Of a stretch of DNA of 64,000 nt, positions 1-8,073 are shown one piece after another (position 1 is the first letter of the stretch; every line of letters begins with the position of its first letter). A model generated the notes under the pieces. It saw only the letters and a list, made by a program, of their open reading frames with translations, made no database searches and was not told the DNA's origin. Source of the DNA: Paenibacillus kobensis NBRC 15729 (GTDB lineage Bacteria > Bacillota > Bacilli > Paenibacillales > Paenibacillaceae). The stretch is from positions 1 through 64,000 of the forward strand of contig NZ_BILZ01000009.1 of the NCBI RefSeq assembly GCF_004000825.1. The letters run 5' to 3'. Position numbers and translations under genes: made by a program.

Positions 1-352
1 CGAGCCGCTCGAGACCGTGTCCGCCATACCGGCTTGCGTAACGAATCGCGACCGCGCCGCCCATAGAGAAGCCGAGCAGCGTGAAGCGGTCAAGTCTTAG
101 CTTCTGGACGATGACATGAATATCTTCGGCAAGCCGGTCATAGCTATACCCAGACCATGGCTTGTCGGAATGGCCGAAACCGCGCAGATCGAGCAGGATG
201 CAGCGGAATCCGTGCGCAGGCAGCCAGCTGGATTGATATTCGTACATCGCGTGATGGACCGGCCAGCCATGGACCATGACAAGGGGCTTGCCCGTGCCGT
301 TCTCGGTCACGAATAGCTTGACCCCGCGTTCGACTTCAATCATTTCGCTCAT
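1..352 (-). CDS. alpha/beta hydrolase, 5' part only (cut by window edge)
   Basis: The minus strand reads MSEMIEVERGVKLFVTENG from an ATG at 350-352, with a strong AGGAGG ribosome site about 10 bases upstream, and stays open to base 1 (about 117 codons). The segment shows the alpha/beta-hydrolase pattern: an HGWP oxyanion-region motif near residue 29, a DLRGFGHSDKP loop, and the nucleophile elbow GFSMGG near residue 95. This resembles the haloperoxidase/esterase-like branch that hydrolyses small esters or related substrates in the cytoplasm. The acid and histidine of the triad lie outside the window, so the substrate cannot be guessed. It is transcribed away from the amino-acid transporter genes. 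Confidence 0.85.
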   Translation of the reverse strand, partial: MSEMIEVERGVKLFVTENGTGKPLVMVHGWPVHHAMYEYQSSWLPAHGFRCILLDLRGFGHSDKPWSGYSYDRLAEDIHVIVQKLRLDRFTLLGFSMGGAVAIRYASRYGGHGLERL

Positions 353-476
353 GCAAAGCTTCCCTCCTATTCGTTCGGGATAATCGTATGTGCCGAATCG
401 AGAACTATGCTCGAATTTTGTGTTCAGCATGAGGCACATTTCCGTTATAAATGTTCACAAAATTCCGACGATTTTG

Positions 477-505
477 TTTACACCCATCGGCGGCGTTGCT
501 AGAAT
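477..505 (+). promoter_or_regulatory. predicted sigma-A promoter of the amino-acid ABC operon
   Basis: TTTACA (477-482) and TAGAAT (500-505) are separated by exactly 17 bases, close to the vegetative consensus. It lies about 75 bases upstream of the ATG chosen for the solute-binding protein and inside the longer open frame, which argues against the upstream start codons. Prediction by eye only. Confidence 0.55.
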
Positions 506-579
506 CAACTCAACTTAAAAGAGGAATGCGGCAGAAGGATGAGCATATGAGTAGGAATAGATGGGGGGAGGCTGATCCG

Positions 580-1389
580 ATGGGGAAACGAAACAGATGG
601 CTCATGCTAGCCGCGGCTGTGCTTCTGCTTGCGGCGGTTGTCGGCTGCGGCTCGAACGATAAGAACGGGGGCGAGAAGACGTACAAGATTGCAACGGATG
701 CGTCTTATGCGCCTATGGAAATGATGGACAAGGATCAAATCGTCGGGTTCGACATCGATTTTCTCGCTGCGGTCATGAAGGAAGCGGGCTTGTCCTATAA
801 AGTGGTCAACGTCGGTTGGGACGCGCTTATGAACAGTCTGCTGAACGGCGGCGGCGGAGAGTATGATGCTGCGATATCAGCAGTGTCGATTACGTCCGAC
901 CGCGAGCAGTCTTATGACTTCACGGTGCCTTATTTTGAATCGACGAATATGATTCTGACGAAGGAAGGCAGCGGAATTAAGAGCGCAACCGATCTGGTGG
1001 GGAAAAAGGTGGCTGTCCAAGGTGCGACGACGGCCGACACGCTGATGAGCGGCATTATGGGCCAGGGCAGCGCCGACCTGAAACGGTTCGACAGCAACGC
1101 GCTAGCTCTGCTTGAATTGGATAATAACGGCGTTGATGCGGTCGTGGCGGATATCGCAGTCGTCGGCGAGTATGTACGGAATAACCCGGATAAGCATTAC
1201 GAAGGAATCGTCGACCGGACGAATTTTGCTTCGGAATTTTACGGCATTCTGCTGCCGACGGACAGCGAGCTGAAGGCGAAGCTCGATCCGGCGATCAAGA
1301 AAGTGATCGAGAGCGGTGAGTACGCGGCGATTTATGAGAAGTGGCTGGGCAAGAAGCCGGACACGGCACCGCTGCTGAAGCCGGAGTAA
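580..1389 (+). CDS. amino-acid ABC transporter substrate-binding lipoprotein
   Basis: Family 3 extracellular solute-binding protein that captures a polar amino acid (possibly glutamine, arginine or cystine) outside the membrane and hands it to the permease encoded next. The start at 580 is preferred over upstream codons because it has GGGGGAGG about 8 bases upstream and begins directly with a lipoprotein signal peptide: basic MGKRNRW, a hydrophobic run, then lipobox VVGC with Cys near residue 23. The mature part contains KIATDASYAPMEM and GFDIDFLAAV, typical of periplasmic-binding-protein-like II folds. At 269 residues it has normal length. It forms an operon with the permease and ATPase genes. 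The ligand cannot be read from sequence alone. Confidence 0.9.
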   Translation: MGKRNRWLMLAAAVLLLAAVVGCGSNDKNGGEKTYKIATDASYAPMEMMDKDQIVGFDIDFLAAVMKEAGLSYKVVNVGWDALMNSLLNGGGGEYDAAISAVSITSDREQSYDFTVPYFESTNMILTKEGSGIKSATDLVGKKVAVQGATTADTLMSGIMGQGSADLKRFDSNALALLELDNNGVDAVVADIAVVGEYVRNNPDKHYEGIVDRTNFASEFYGILLPTDSELKAKLDPAIKKVIESGEYAAIYEKWLGKKPDTAPLLKPE

Positions 1390-1492
1390 CAGGCAGGCAT
1401 GCGCCGGAGCGATCAGATGGAGCGCATGCCTATTGCGGGTTCGGCGGGATGGAGAGTGAACGAGTGCCAGGGAGAGGGGCGTCGCGGCGAGG

Positions 1493-2140
1493 ATGGATTT
1501 TCGATTCGAAATCGTATGGCGCTATGCGCCGCTCTTGGCCCGCGGCATGCTGCTCACGGTATGGATGTCAGCGGTGTCCATTGTGATCGGTCTCATTCTA
1601 GGTCTGGCTGTCGGCTTCGGCAAAATGTCCCATCGGCCGTATTTCAGCTGGCCGATGAACGGGTACATCCACTTTTTCCGGGGGACGCCGCTGTATGTGC
1701 AAATCTTGATCGTCCATTTCGGACTCGTGCCTCTCGTCCTTGGCCGGACGGATGCGGTTGTCGCTGCGATTACGGCTTTGTCGCTCAATTCAGCTGCCTA
1801 TACGGCGGAGATTTACCGGGCAGGCATCCAATCGATCGACCGCGGACAGAGAGAAGCGGCGCTGTCGCTGGGGCTGACGCCTTGGCAGACGATGCGGCAT
1901 GTCATCTTGCCGCAGGCGGTGAAGCGGATGATACCGGCTTTCGGCAACGAATTTATTGTGTTGATCAAGGACTCCTCGCTCGTCGCGCTGATCGCAGCTC
2001 CCGAGATTATGTATTGGAGCAATGCGATGCGGGGGCAGTATATGCGCGTGTGGGAGCCGTACTTAACGGCGGCGCTGCTTTATTTGGTGCTGACGTACGT
2101 ACTGAATAAGCTGCTTGTGTATGTGGAGAGGAGGCTGTGA
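1493..2140 (+). CDS. amino-acid ABC transporter permease
   Basis: HisM/GlnP-type integral membrane subunit of 215 residues. It opens with a hydrophobic segment ([20 protein letters not shown]) and contains the FRGTPLYVQ motif typical of polar amino-acid permeases. The EAA loop is [21 protein letters not shown], which docks on the ATPase. About five transmembrane helices are visible. The start follows a close GGCGAGG site. The 103-base gap to the binding-protein gene has no strong terminator and the ATPase begins 4 bases after the stop, so the three genes form one operon. It probably works as a homodimer with the 2145-2936 ATPase. Confidence 0.9.
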   Translation: MDFRFEIVWRYAPLLARGMLLTVWMSAVSIVIGLILGLAVGFGKMSHRPYFSWPMNGYIHFFRGTPLYVQILIVHFGLVPLVLGRTDAVVAAITALSLNSAAYTAEIYRAGIQSIDRGQREAALSLGLTPWQTMRHVILPQAVKRMIPAFGNEFIVLIKDSSLVALIAAPEIMYWSNAMRGQYMRVWEPYLTAALLYLVLTYVLNKLLVYVERRL

Positions 2141-2144
2141 GGCG

Positions 2145-2936
2145 ATGGTGCCTTGGACTGCTGGGCAGACGGCGATGGTGGAATTGAACGGCGTATGCAA
2201 AACGTTCGGCAAGTCGATGGTGCTGTCCGGCATTACGCTCCGCGTCATGCCGAGGGAAGTCGTCGTCCTGATCGGCCCATCCGGCTCCGGCAAGTCGACA
2301 CTGCTTCGATGCATGAACGCACTGGAGACACCGGAGCAGGGCGAGGTGTACATAGACGGCGTTGTTTTGACGGGAAACGGAGAGAAAGCAACGGGCCGTG
2401 CGGCTGTCGCCTCGCCGGGCGCGGCTCTTCATCGCATGAGGGCAGAGATCGGGATGGTGTTTCAGCAGTTCAACTTGTTTCCTCACATGAGTGTCATCGA
2501 GAACATTATGCTGGCGCCGGTCCGGGTGCGCGGGTTAACGCGGGAGCAGGCAAGGCGTAAAGGGGTGGCTTTGCTCGGCAAAGTCGGGCTGGAAGACAAA
2601 TCGCACGCATTGCCGTCGTCACTGTCGGGCGGACAGATGCAGCGAGTTGCGATTGCACGCGCCCTTGCGATGGAACCGAAGCTTATGCTGTTCGATGAAC
2701 CGACGTCGGCGCTTGATCCGGAGATGGTCGGAGAGGTGCTTAACGTGATGAACGAGCTGGCGGAGGAAGGGATGACGATGGTCGTCGTGACGCATGAGAT
2801 CGGATTCGCACGGGAGGTCGGCGACCGGATCGTGTTCATGGAACAGGGGCGCATCGTGGAAGAAGGCACCCCCGCGCAGTTGCTGGAAGCGCCTCGTGAA
2901 GAAAGGACGAGAAGTTTTTTGTCGAAGGTGCTGTAA
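2145..2936 (+). CDS. amino-acid ABC transporter ATP-binding protein
   Basis: GlnQ/HisP-family ATPase that powers the importer. Motifs in order: Walker [10 protein letters not shown], the Q-loop in [17 protein letters not shown] signature LSGGQMQR, Walker [13 protein letters not shown], and H-loop VVVTHE. The FNLFPHM stretch after the Q-loop is characteristic of polar amino-acid transporters. The ATG at 2145 is chosen because AGGAGG lies at 2129-2134, inside the end of the permease gene; an internal ATG at 2175 is a possible alternative. Residues 63-80 hold a small insert ([18 protein letters not shown]) not typical of GlnQ. Length is 263 residues. Confidence 0.92.
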   Translation: MVPWTAGQTAMVELNGVCKTFGKSMVLSGITLRVMPREVVVLIGPSGSGKSTLLRCMNALETPEQGEVYIDGVVLTGNGEKATGRAAVASPGAALHRMRAEIGMVFQQFNLFPHMSVIENIMLAPVRVRGLTREQARRKGVALLGKVGLEDKSHALPSSLSGGQMQRVAIARALAMEPKLMLFDEPTSALDPEMVGEVLNVMNELAEEGMTMVVVTHEIGFAREVGDRIVFMEQGRIVEEGTPAQLLEAPREERTRSFLSKVL

Positions 2937-2959
2937 AGGGAAGTTGTATTCGTTGCGGC

Positions 2960-3601
2960 TTATCGGATGAAGGTATTGCGTACGCGTTTCGATACTGCGA
3001 AATACCAGATCCATATGGCTGAGGATATAACGGTCTGCCGGAGGTCCTTGCCGGTCAAGTCGGGGGCGTCAGGTACAACCGGAATGTCCTGCGCAATCCA
3101 GTACCGAACGATCCCGATCACGATAGAGCCGGCGAATAGGAATATCATCAGCATCGGCGTTGAACGTCTCCTTCGATAAAAGGGGAAGAGAATGTACGAA
3201 ACATAGGCGATTACTGCAAGGGTGGCGGCACAATCGAACAGCAGCGCTGACTGCCGCTTTGGATGGTAGTATTCCGAACTGGGTTTCGTCAATTGGTTCC
3301 AGGCGTCCGGCTGAAAAGACGGAATCGTATAGGTGAACAATTGAATGATGTTCGACGCTAACGTTACGATCAATACGAGCTGGACAAACGCAAGCCAGCC
3401 TCCCAATCCAGATACCTCTGCATGCGGAGGATTCTCGATCGGTGAGATGGCATTCGTGCTGGTGCGGCTGATAAGTTCGTAGTTGCTGGCGCTGTCTCTT
3501 TCTTTGTCGCCGTTGTCGCTCCGGCTGCTGCCGCTATCGTGTTGGTCGACGAGAGAATTGCTGGTTCTGTTCGGCTGGTGATCGTCTTTTATCCCATTCA
3601 T
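2960..3601 (-). CDS. DUF2569 family membrane protein
   Basis: A 213-residue protein with a hydrophilic, charged N-terminal tail of about 65 residues followed by four transmembrane segments. The pattern GLGGWLAFVQLVLIV at the first helix, YRRRRSTP after the second, and the C-terminal IWIWYFAVSKRVRNTF match the DUF2569 family of small bacterial inner-membrane proteins. Their function is unknown. AAGGAG sits 8 bases before the ATG. It converges on the ABC ATPase gene with only 23 bases between the stop codons and no clear terminator. No partner gene suggests a role. Confidence 0.75.
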   Translation of the reverse strand: MNGIKDDHQPNRTSNSLVDQHDSGSSRSDNGDKERDSASNYELISRTSTNAISPIENPPHAEVSGLGGWLAFVQLVLIVTLASNIIQLFTYTIPSFQPDAWNQLTKPSSEYYHPKRQSALLFDCAATLAVIAYVSYILFPFYRRRRSTPMLMIFLFAGSIVIGIVRYWIAQDIPVVPDAPDLTGKDLRQTVISSAIWIWYFAVSKRVRNTFIR

Positions 3602-3752
3602 CGTTCGTGCTCCTTCGCCGGGTGAGAGAAACGGTATGCGTTATGTTTTCGATTATCGCGGGCTAATACTTTTGATTATAACCGCGGACATTCATGATCA
3701 TGCCTTCCCATCGCGATATTCGTATGCATCGAGCTGCCGCTGACCCTCGTGC

Positions 3753-3822
3753 GACACAAAAAGTGATGCAGCAGCGCGGCGAGCGAGGTAACCATAATAG
3801 TGTGACGCAGAAAGTGTCGTTA
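3753..3822. repeat. degenerate copy of a 52-bp intergenic repeat family
   Basis: The 18-mer GACACAAAAAGTGATGCA at 3753-3770 occurs again, identically, at 51359-51376. The motif recurs about 51 bases later in weaker form as GACGCAGAAAGTGTCGTTA. The GTGTCGTTA ending also matches the seven-unit array at 15.3 kb. The rest of the 3602-3850 spacer holds no convincing gene. Confidence 0.6.
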
Positions 3823-3851
3823 CAGCTCCGCCGAGCCGCGGGAGGCACTAC

Positions 3852-3902
3852 AAAAAAACGCCATGCTCTTCTCCCCGACAGGGGAGTGGAGCATGGCGTT
3901 TC
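3852..3902 (-). terminator. rho-independent terminator of the CWC/WYL operon
   Basis: The arms at 3856-3868 and 3889-3901 (AACGCCATGCTC against GAGCATGGCGTT) are perfectly complementary and enclose a second hairpin, CTCCCC-GACA-GGGGAG. On the minus strand a run of seven T follows, just past the stop codon of the WYL gene. Confidence 0.85.
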
Positions 3903-3915
3903 TTGTAAGCGAACC

Positions 3916-4881
3916 TTACCTTAGGAGGCTGCCGGCTTTCGAATAAAGCGCAACAATTTTGGCGGCTTCGGCTTGGACTCGTTCGGACAGACGGACAGGG
4001 GAGAGGATCTCGACGTTAGCGCCTAAGGAGAGCAGGAAGCCTATGAGCCATGGATCGTCAGGCATGCTAGCCGTCACCCGCATATAACCGTTCGTTTCGG
4101 TCTCGATCTGGTCGCTGCTGCAGAAGTCGAGCACCCGCGCGCGGGCAGTGGGAGCGAACCGGAGCTTCATCTCGATGAGTGGGTAACGGGAGCGCTCCCC
4201 CGGATGACGGCGAAGCAAATCCGGCTGCTGGGGCCTATCTTCTCTCGGCTCGAATGTTTCATCCGTCACTTGGATATCGCGGATTCGGCTTAACCGGAAC
4301 GTCCGGAAATCTTCGCGAAGGCGGCAGTAGCCGTAAGCGTACCAGACGTAGCCTTTCAGCACGATGCTATGCAGCTCGACATGGCGCTCGGACATTTGCG
4401 AGTAATTGTCGGTATAGACGAACGCGACGACACGTCTGTCGCGGGCCGCTACCCGGATTTGATGGAGCCTGTCCTGCTCATCTTCCGCACTGTGCCAAGG
4501 ATTCAAATCGATCATGAACGCATTGGACATCCGTTCGACATCGCCTTGTTCGGACGTGGTCAGCAGTGCGCCAACTTTGTCGAGCAGTCCGGCGACATGG
4601 TGTTCGTCCATAATACCTTGTACGCCGTTAAGTGCAATAATGATCGATTGAAGTTCATCAAGCGAAATATGCTGGCGGTCTATGCCGTACCGGTCCATCA
4701 GCTCATAGCCGCCCGTTGCGCCTGCATATGAAATGACCGGAATTCCAGCTTGGTTAATGCTGTCCACGTCACGGTAGATCGTACGCAGCGATACTTCGAA
4801 CCGCTCGGACAATTCCTTGGCGCTGATACGCCGGCGGTTCAGCAGCAGCATCGTAATCGCTAGCAGTCTCTCTAATCTCAT
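3916..4881 (-). CDS. WYL-domain transcriptional regulator (YafY/DeoR-like HTH)
   Basis: A 321-residue regulator. Residues 1-60 form a helix-turn-helix (ISAKELSERFEVSLRTIYRDVDSI) that binds DNA. The WYL domain follows at about residues 130-220, with WYAYGYCRLREDFRTFRLSRI carrying the family pattern, and then a C-terminal WCX-like region. WYL domains are known or thought to bind small ligands or nucleic acids. The ATG at 4881 is chosen over an upstream frame extension: AAGGAG lies about 10 bases upstream and the helix-turn-helix begins at once. The start overlaps the stop of the upstream CWC gene (ATGA), implying translational coupling. Its targets are unknown. Confidence 0.88.
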   Translation of the reverse strand: MRLERLLAITMLLLNRRRISAKELSERFEVSLRTIYRDVDSINQAGIPVISYAGATGGYELMDRYGIDRQHISLDELQSIIIALNGVQGIMDEHHVAGLLDKVGALLTTSEQGDVERMSNAFMIDLNPWHSAEDEQDRLHQIRVAARDRRVVAFVYTDNYSQMSERHVELHSIVLKGYVWYAYGYCRLREDFRTFRLSRIRDIQVTDETFEPREDRPQQPDLLRRHPGERSRYPLIEMKLRFAPTARARVLDFCSSDQIETETNGYMRVTASMPDDPWLIGFLLSLGANVEILSPVRLSERVQAEAAKIVALYSKAGSLLR

Positions 4882-5138
4882 GAATGCTGCTCCTTGTAAA
4901 AAGCTTCGACACAGGCCGGGCATACGCAAGCCTTGCCGCGGAGCTCGGACGGAATACGAGTCAGCAGTTGTTCTGGGATAGAGACGGTGAAGCACCAGCA
5001 ACCCGTGGCATCGTCAGGACATCCGGCGGCGGCGCATGCGCATCGGTTATCCCGTCCGCACAAAGGGCAGCGGGAAGTGTCCGCAGACGGTTGCTTAGCG
5101 GTGTGCTGCTGTGAATTGAAGATGGAATTGGCGTCCAT
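4878..5138 (-). CDS. cysteine-rich CWC family protein
   Basis: An 86-residue protein with ten cysteines arranged as CPLCGRDNRCAC, C, CWC and CVCPAC. It matches the small cysteine-rich CWC family, whose paired cysteines probably bind a metal such as zinc. GAGGAGG precedes the ATG. Its last bases overlap the start of the WYL regulator, so the two are probably produced together. No enzymatic residues are evident and the biological role is unknown. The pairing may point to a metal-responsive or redox-responsive regulatory unit, but that is inference. Confidence 0.8.
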   Translation of the reverse strand: MDANSIFNSQQHTAKQPSADTSRCPLCGRDNRCACAAAGCPDDATGCWCFTVSIPEQLLTRIPSELRGKACVCPACVEAFYKEQHS

Positions 5139-5502
5139 CGTGCCTGTCAGCCTCCTCGCCCGAATTTAATATCTTTTATTATATCGAAAAAATAGTCATT
5201 AGGCATGGACGACGATACGAGCTTGTACGGCACAAGATGTCACGGCTTGTCTATTTCCGAGGAAATAATCGATCCATCCCGAACGAGCGGAATTCGGATC
5301 GATTCGTCGAAGATCCATCGATTCGTAAGATGTCGTCTAGAAAAGATTAACAACTGCTAGGTTGAAATCGCTCTCTTGATTACGTCAGATATTATGACAT
5401 GCTACTTTTCGTATTCGCTATGAATAATCGGCAAAACTTCCGTGTATTTGGATTCATTTTCGCTATTGATTGTTCCGACTGCGTGGAGTACAGTAGAGTA
5501 AA

Positions 5503-5519
5503 TGTGATGTTTCCTAACA
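5503..5519. promoter_or_regulatory. GlnR/TnrA box 1 upstream of nasB
   Basis: TGTGATGTTTCCTAACA fits the published GlnR/TnrA consensus TGTNA-N7-TNACA at every fixed position. It lies 112 bases before the nasB ATG, a position suited to an activator site. Nitrogen regulation of nasB by this type of box is known in Bacillus; its use here is inferred. Confidence 0.75.
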
Positions 5520-5565
5520 TATATAACAAGTTAAATTCGTTAAACATTTCTCAATAATCTAGTAA

Positions 5566-5582
5566 TGTTATATATAATAACA
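5566..5582. promoter_or_regulatory. GlnR/TnrA box 2 upstream of nasB
   Basis: TGTTATATATAATAACA is a second perfect match to TGTNA-N7-TNACA and is nearly palindromic. It is centred 63 bases (six helical turns) downstream of box 1 and ends 48 bases before the ATG. It covers the TATAAT at 5573-5578, so it could act as a repressor site or as part of a looped complex. Confidence 0.75.
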
Positions 5583-5630
5583 TGATTGAAGAGGCCGACT
5601 CATCGCGATCATGAAGCTGGAGGGGACGGA

Positions 5631-8066
5631 ATGACGAAACGCAAGCTGGTTCTAATCGGCAATGGGATGGCAGGCGTTCGCTGCGTCGAGGAAATTTTGA
5701 ATTTGCAGCCGGACATGTTCGACGTTACTATTTTCGGCTCCGAGCCGCATCCGAACTATAACCGGATTATGTTGTCGAAGGTGCTGCAGGGCGATACGCC
5801 GATATCCGAAATTACGATTAACGATTGGCAATGGTATAAGGACCGGGATATCACGCTGTACACGGGTGAGACGGTTGTGCAGATTGATACGGTGAATCGG
5901 GTCGTGCATACGGACCAAGGGCGCCGGACGAATTACGATAAGCTCATTATCGCCACGGGCTCCTTGCCATTCATGCTGCCGCTGCCGGGAATCGACAAGC
6001 CAGGCGTTACGGCATTCCGCGATATGAAGGATTGCAAGACGATGATCGAAGCGAGCCGCGAATATAAGCGCGCTGCCGTTATCGGCGGCGGTTTGCTTGG
6101 TCTTGAAGCGGCGCGCGGACTGCTCAACCTTGGGATGGAAGAAGTGCATGTCGTTCATAACACGCGTTATCTAATGAACCGGCAACTGGATGCAAGGGCA
6201 GCCGACATGCTGCAGGCTGAGCTGGAGAGTCAGGGGATGAGATTCTGGCTGGACAAAAAGACGGATCGCATTCTCGGCCGCAAGCGGGTCGAAGGGCTCC
6301 AGTTCAGCGATGGTGTGAAGCTCGCCGTCGACCTGGTCGTTATTGCCGTTGGCATTCGGCCTAACGTTAAGCTGGCGGCAGACTCCGGCATCGAAGTGAA
6401 CCGGGCGATCGTCGTGAATGACACGATGGAAACGAGCGTGCCCGGCATTTATGCGGTCGGGGAGTGCGCAGAGCATCGCGGGATCGTATACGGTCTCGTC
6501 GCGCCGCTCTATGAACAGGGCAAAGTGTTAGCCCGCTCGATATGCGGTGTGGGGACAGAAGGCTACGAAGGCTCGGTCCTGTACTCCCAATTGAAAGTAT
6601 CCGGCGTCGATGTGTTCTCGGCTGGCGATATCGACGATTCGGAGCTGTCGACCATGCTGCAGTCGTATGACGGCATACGGCGCACCTATCGTAAGATCGG
6701 CATTCGCAACAACAAGATCGTCGGCGCCGTATTGTTCGGCGACAGCTCTGACAGCAATAAGCTGCTGGGATACGTGAAGCAAGAGGCGGACGTTTCCGTG
6801 CTGGAGGCGGATGCAGCTTCCCAGGGGCGCTCGGCCGGAGGCGGCGACGTTGAATACGTATGCTCACTGTCGGACGCCGAAACGATTTGTTCTTGTAATG
6901 GGGTTAATAAAGGGGCAATTGTATCAGCCATTAAAGATAACGGATTGGAGACGTTCGAGCAGTTGCGCGAATGTACGCGGGCGGCAAGCTCGTGCGGAGG
7001 CTGCAAGCCGCTTGTTACGGCACTGCTGCAGGCTGTACAGGAAAGCGGCGATGAGGACGAAGCGCAGAAGATCCCGTTATGCGGCTGTACGGCGCTGAGC
7101 CGTGAAGAGCTGAAGGCAGCGGTGGCGGCAGGGCGGTATTCCACCGCGTCCGAAGCGATGGTGTCACTCGGTTGGCACACGCAGGCAGGCTGCAGCGTCT
7201 GCCGGCCTGCTATCAGCTATTATATCGGGGTAGCGGGAGGACAGACCGGAAGCGCAATTCCGGCAACGCAATCGCCATACTCGGCTCTTGCGAACGGAAC
7301 ATTTGCCGTCTCGCCCCGCCTGTATGGCGGAATTGCGACGGCGGATCAATTGCGCCGAATTGCGGATGCAATCGAACGCTATGGCGTTCCGCTCGCCAAG
7401 CTTAGCGGCGACGGGCGGCTGGAGTTGCTCGGCCTGTCCGCCCAAAGCGCCTCGGGCGTTGCGGATGCGCTCGGACTCCCTGACGCCGAAGCGCCTTACG
7501 GCAAGCCGGTTACGGCGGTCGTAACCTGCGGCGGTACGGCCTATGAGCGCGGAGCATTCCGCGATTCTGTTGCGGCAGGCGCCGCGCTGGAACGCCGGCT
7601 GGAGCAACTGCAGCTGCCTTCGGCTGTAAGTATTGGCGTATCGGCAAGTCCGCTGCACAAGGCAGGCTCGCTCGTCCGGGATGTCGGACTTGTCGGCTCA
7701 CCGGGCGGTTGGGAGCTGTATGCGGGCGGCAGTACCGGTCCGGAGGTAAGAGAGGCGAAGCTGCTGTTCACCGAGCCGAAGGATGAGGAAGCGGTGTCTG
7801 CCGCCGCCGCGCTGCTGCGGCTATACGCCGAACAGGCCTATTACGGCGAGCCGGTATGGCAGTGGCTGGAGAGGAACGGCATTGTAGCGGTACGCGAACA
7901 GCTACTTGATCCGCGCAGCCGCCGGTCGCTGCTCGCACGAATTGCTGAGCCGCCCGAAGCGGAATTAACGGCTTATTGGGATTCATCTATTTCTTCTAAT
8001 TACGAACCAAACCATACTCTGTCGAGTGACAATCCAACGGGGCAGCATACGGCTGTTGCGAGGTGA
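5631..8066 (+). CDS. nasB: assimilatory nitrate reductase electron-transfer subunit NasB
   Basis: An 811-residue flavoprotein that passes electrons from NAD(P)H to the NasC catalytic subunit. Residues 1-320 form an FAD/NAD(P)H oxidoreductase with two dinucleotide folds (LIGNGMAGVRCVEEI and AAVIGGGLLGLEAARG). BFD-type [2Fe-2S] domains follow: ICSCNG...CGGC near 418-460 and LCGCT...CSVC near 482-523. A nitrite-reductase ferredoxin-like half-domain lies near 560-630. No siroheme cysteine cluster is visible, so it is not a nitrite reductase. This layout matches B. subtilis NasB (about 770 residues). The ATG at 5631 has GGAGGGG 7 bases upstream; an in-frame TTG at 5586 is less likely. nasC follows after 7 bases. 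Confidence 0.92.
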   Translation: MTKRKLVLIGNGMAGVRCVEEILNLQPDMFDVTIFGSEPHPNYNRIMLSKVLQGDTPISEITINDWQWYKDRDITLYTGETVVQIDTVNRVVHTDQGRRTNYDKLIIATGSLPFMLPLPGIDKPGVTAFRDMKDCKTMIEASREYKRAAVIGGGLLGLEAARGLLNLGMEEVHVVHNTRYLMNRQLDARAADMLQAELESQGMRFWLDKKTDRILGRKRVEGLQFSDGVKLAVDLVVIAVGIRPNVKLAADSGIEVNRAIVVNDTMETSVPGIYAVGECAEHRGIVYGLVAPLYEQGKVLARSICGVGTEGYEGSVLYSQLKVSGVDVFSAGDIDDSELSTMLQSYDGIRRTYRKIGIRNNKIVGAVLFGDSSDSNKLLGYVKQEADVSVLEADAASQGRSAGGGDVEYVCSLSDAETICSCNGVNKGAIVSAIKDNGLETFEQLRECTRAASSCGGCKPLVTALLQAVQESGDEDEAQKIPLCGCTALSREELKAAVAAGRYSTASEAMVSLGWHTQAGCSVCRPAISYYIGVAGGQTGSAIPATQSPYSALANGTFAVSPRLYGGIATADQLRRIADAIERYGVPLAKLSGDGRLELLGLSAQSASGVADALGLPDAEAPYGKPVTAVVTCGGTAYERGAFRDSVAAGAALERRLEQLQLPSAVSIGVSASPLHKAGSLVRDVGLVGSPGGWELYAGGSTGPEVREAKLLFTEPKDEEAVSAAAALLRLYAEQAYYGEPVWQWLERNGIVAVREQLLDPRSRRSLLARIAEPPEAELTAYWDSSISSNYEPNHTLSSDNPTGQHTAVAR

Positions 8067-8073
8067 ATGAGCG

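Noticed and set aside
1399-2109. Long open frame overlapping the amino-acid permease gene in another frame
   Set aside because: It is Arg/Cys-rich, lacks a ribosome site, resembles no family and lies across a clear permease gene; it is a shadow of GC-rich codon use.
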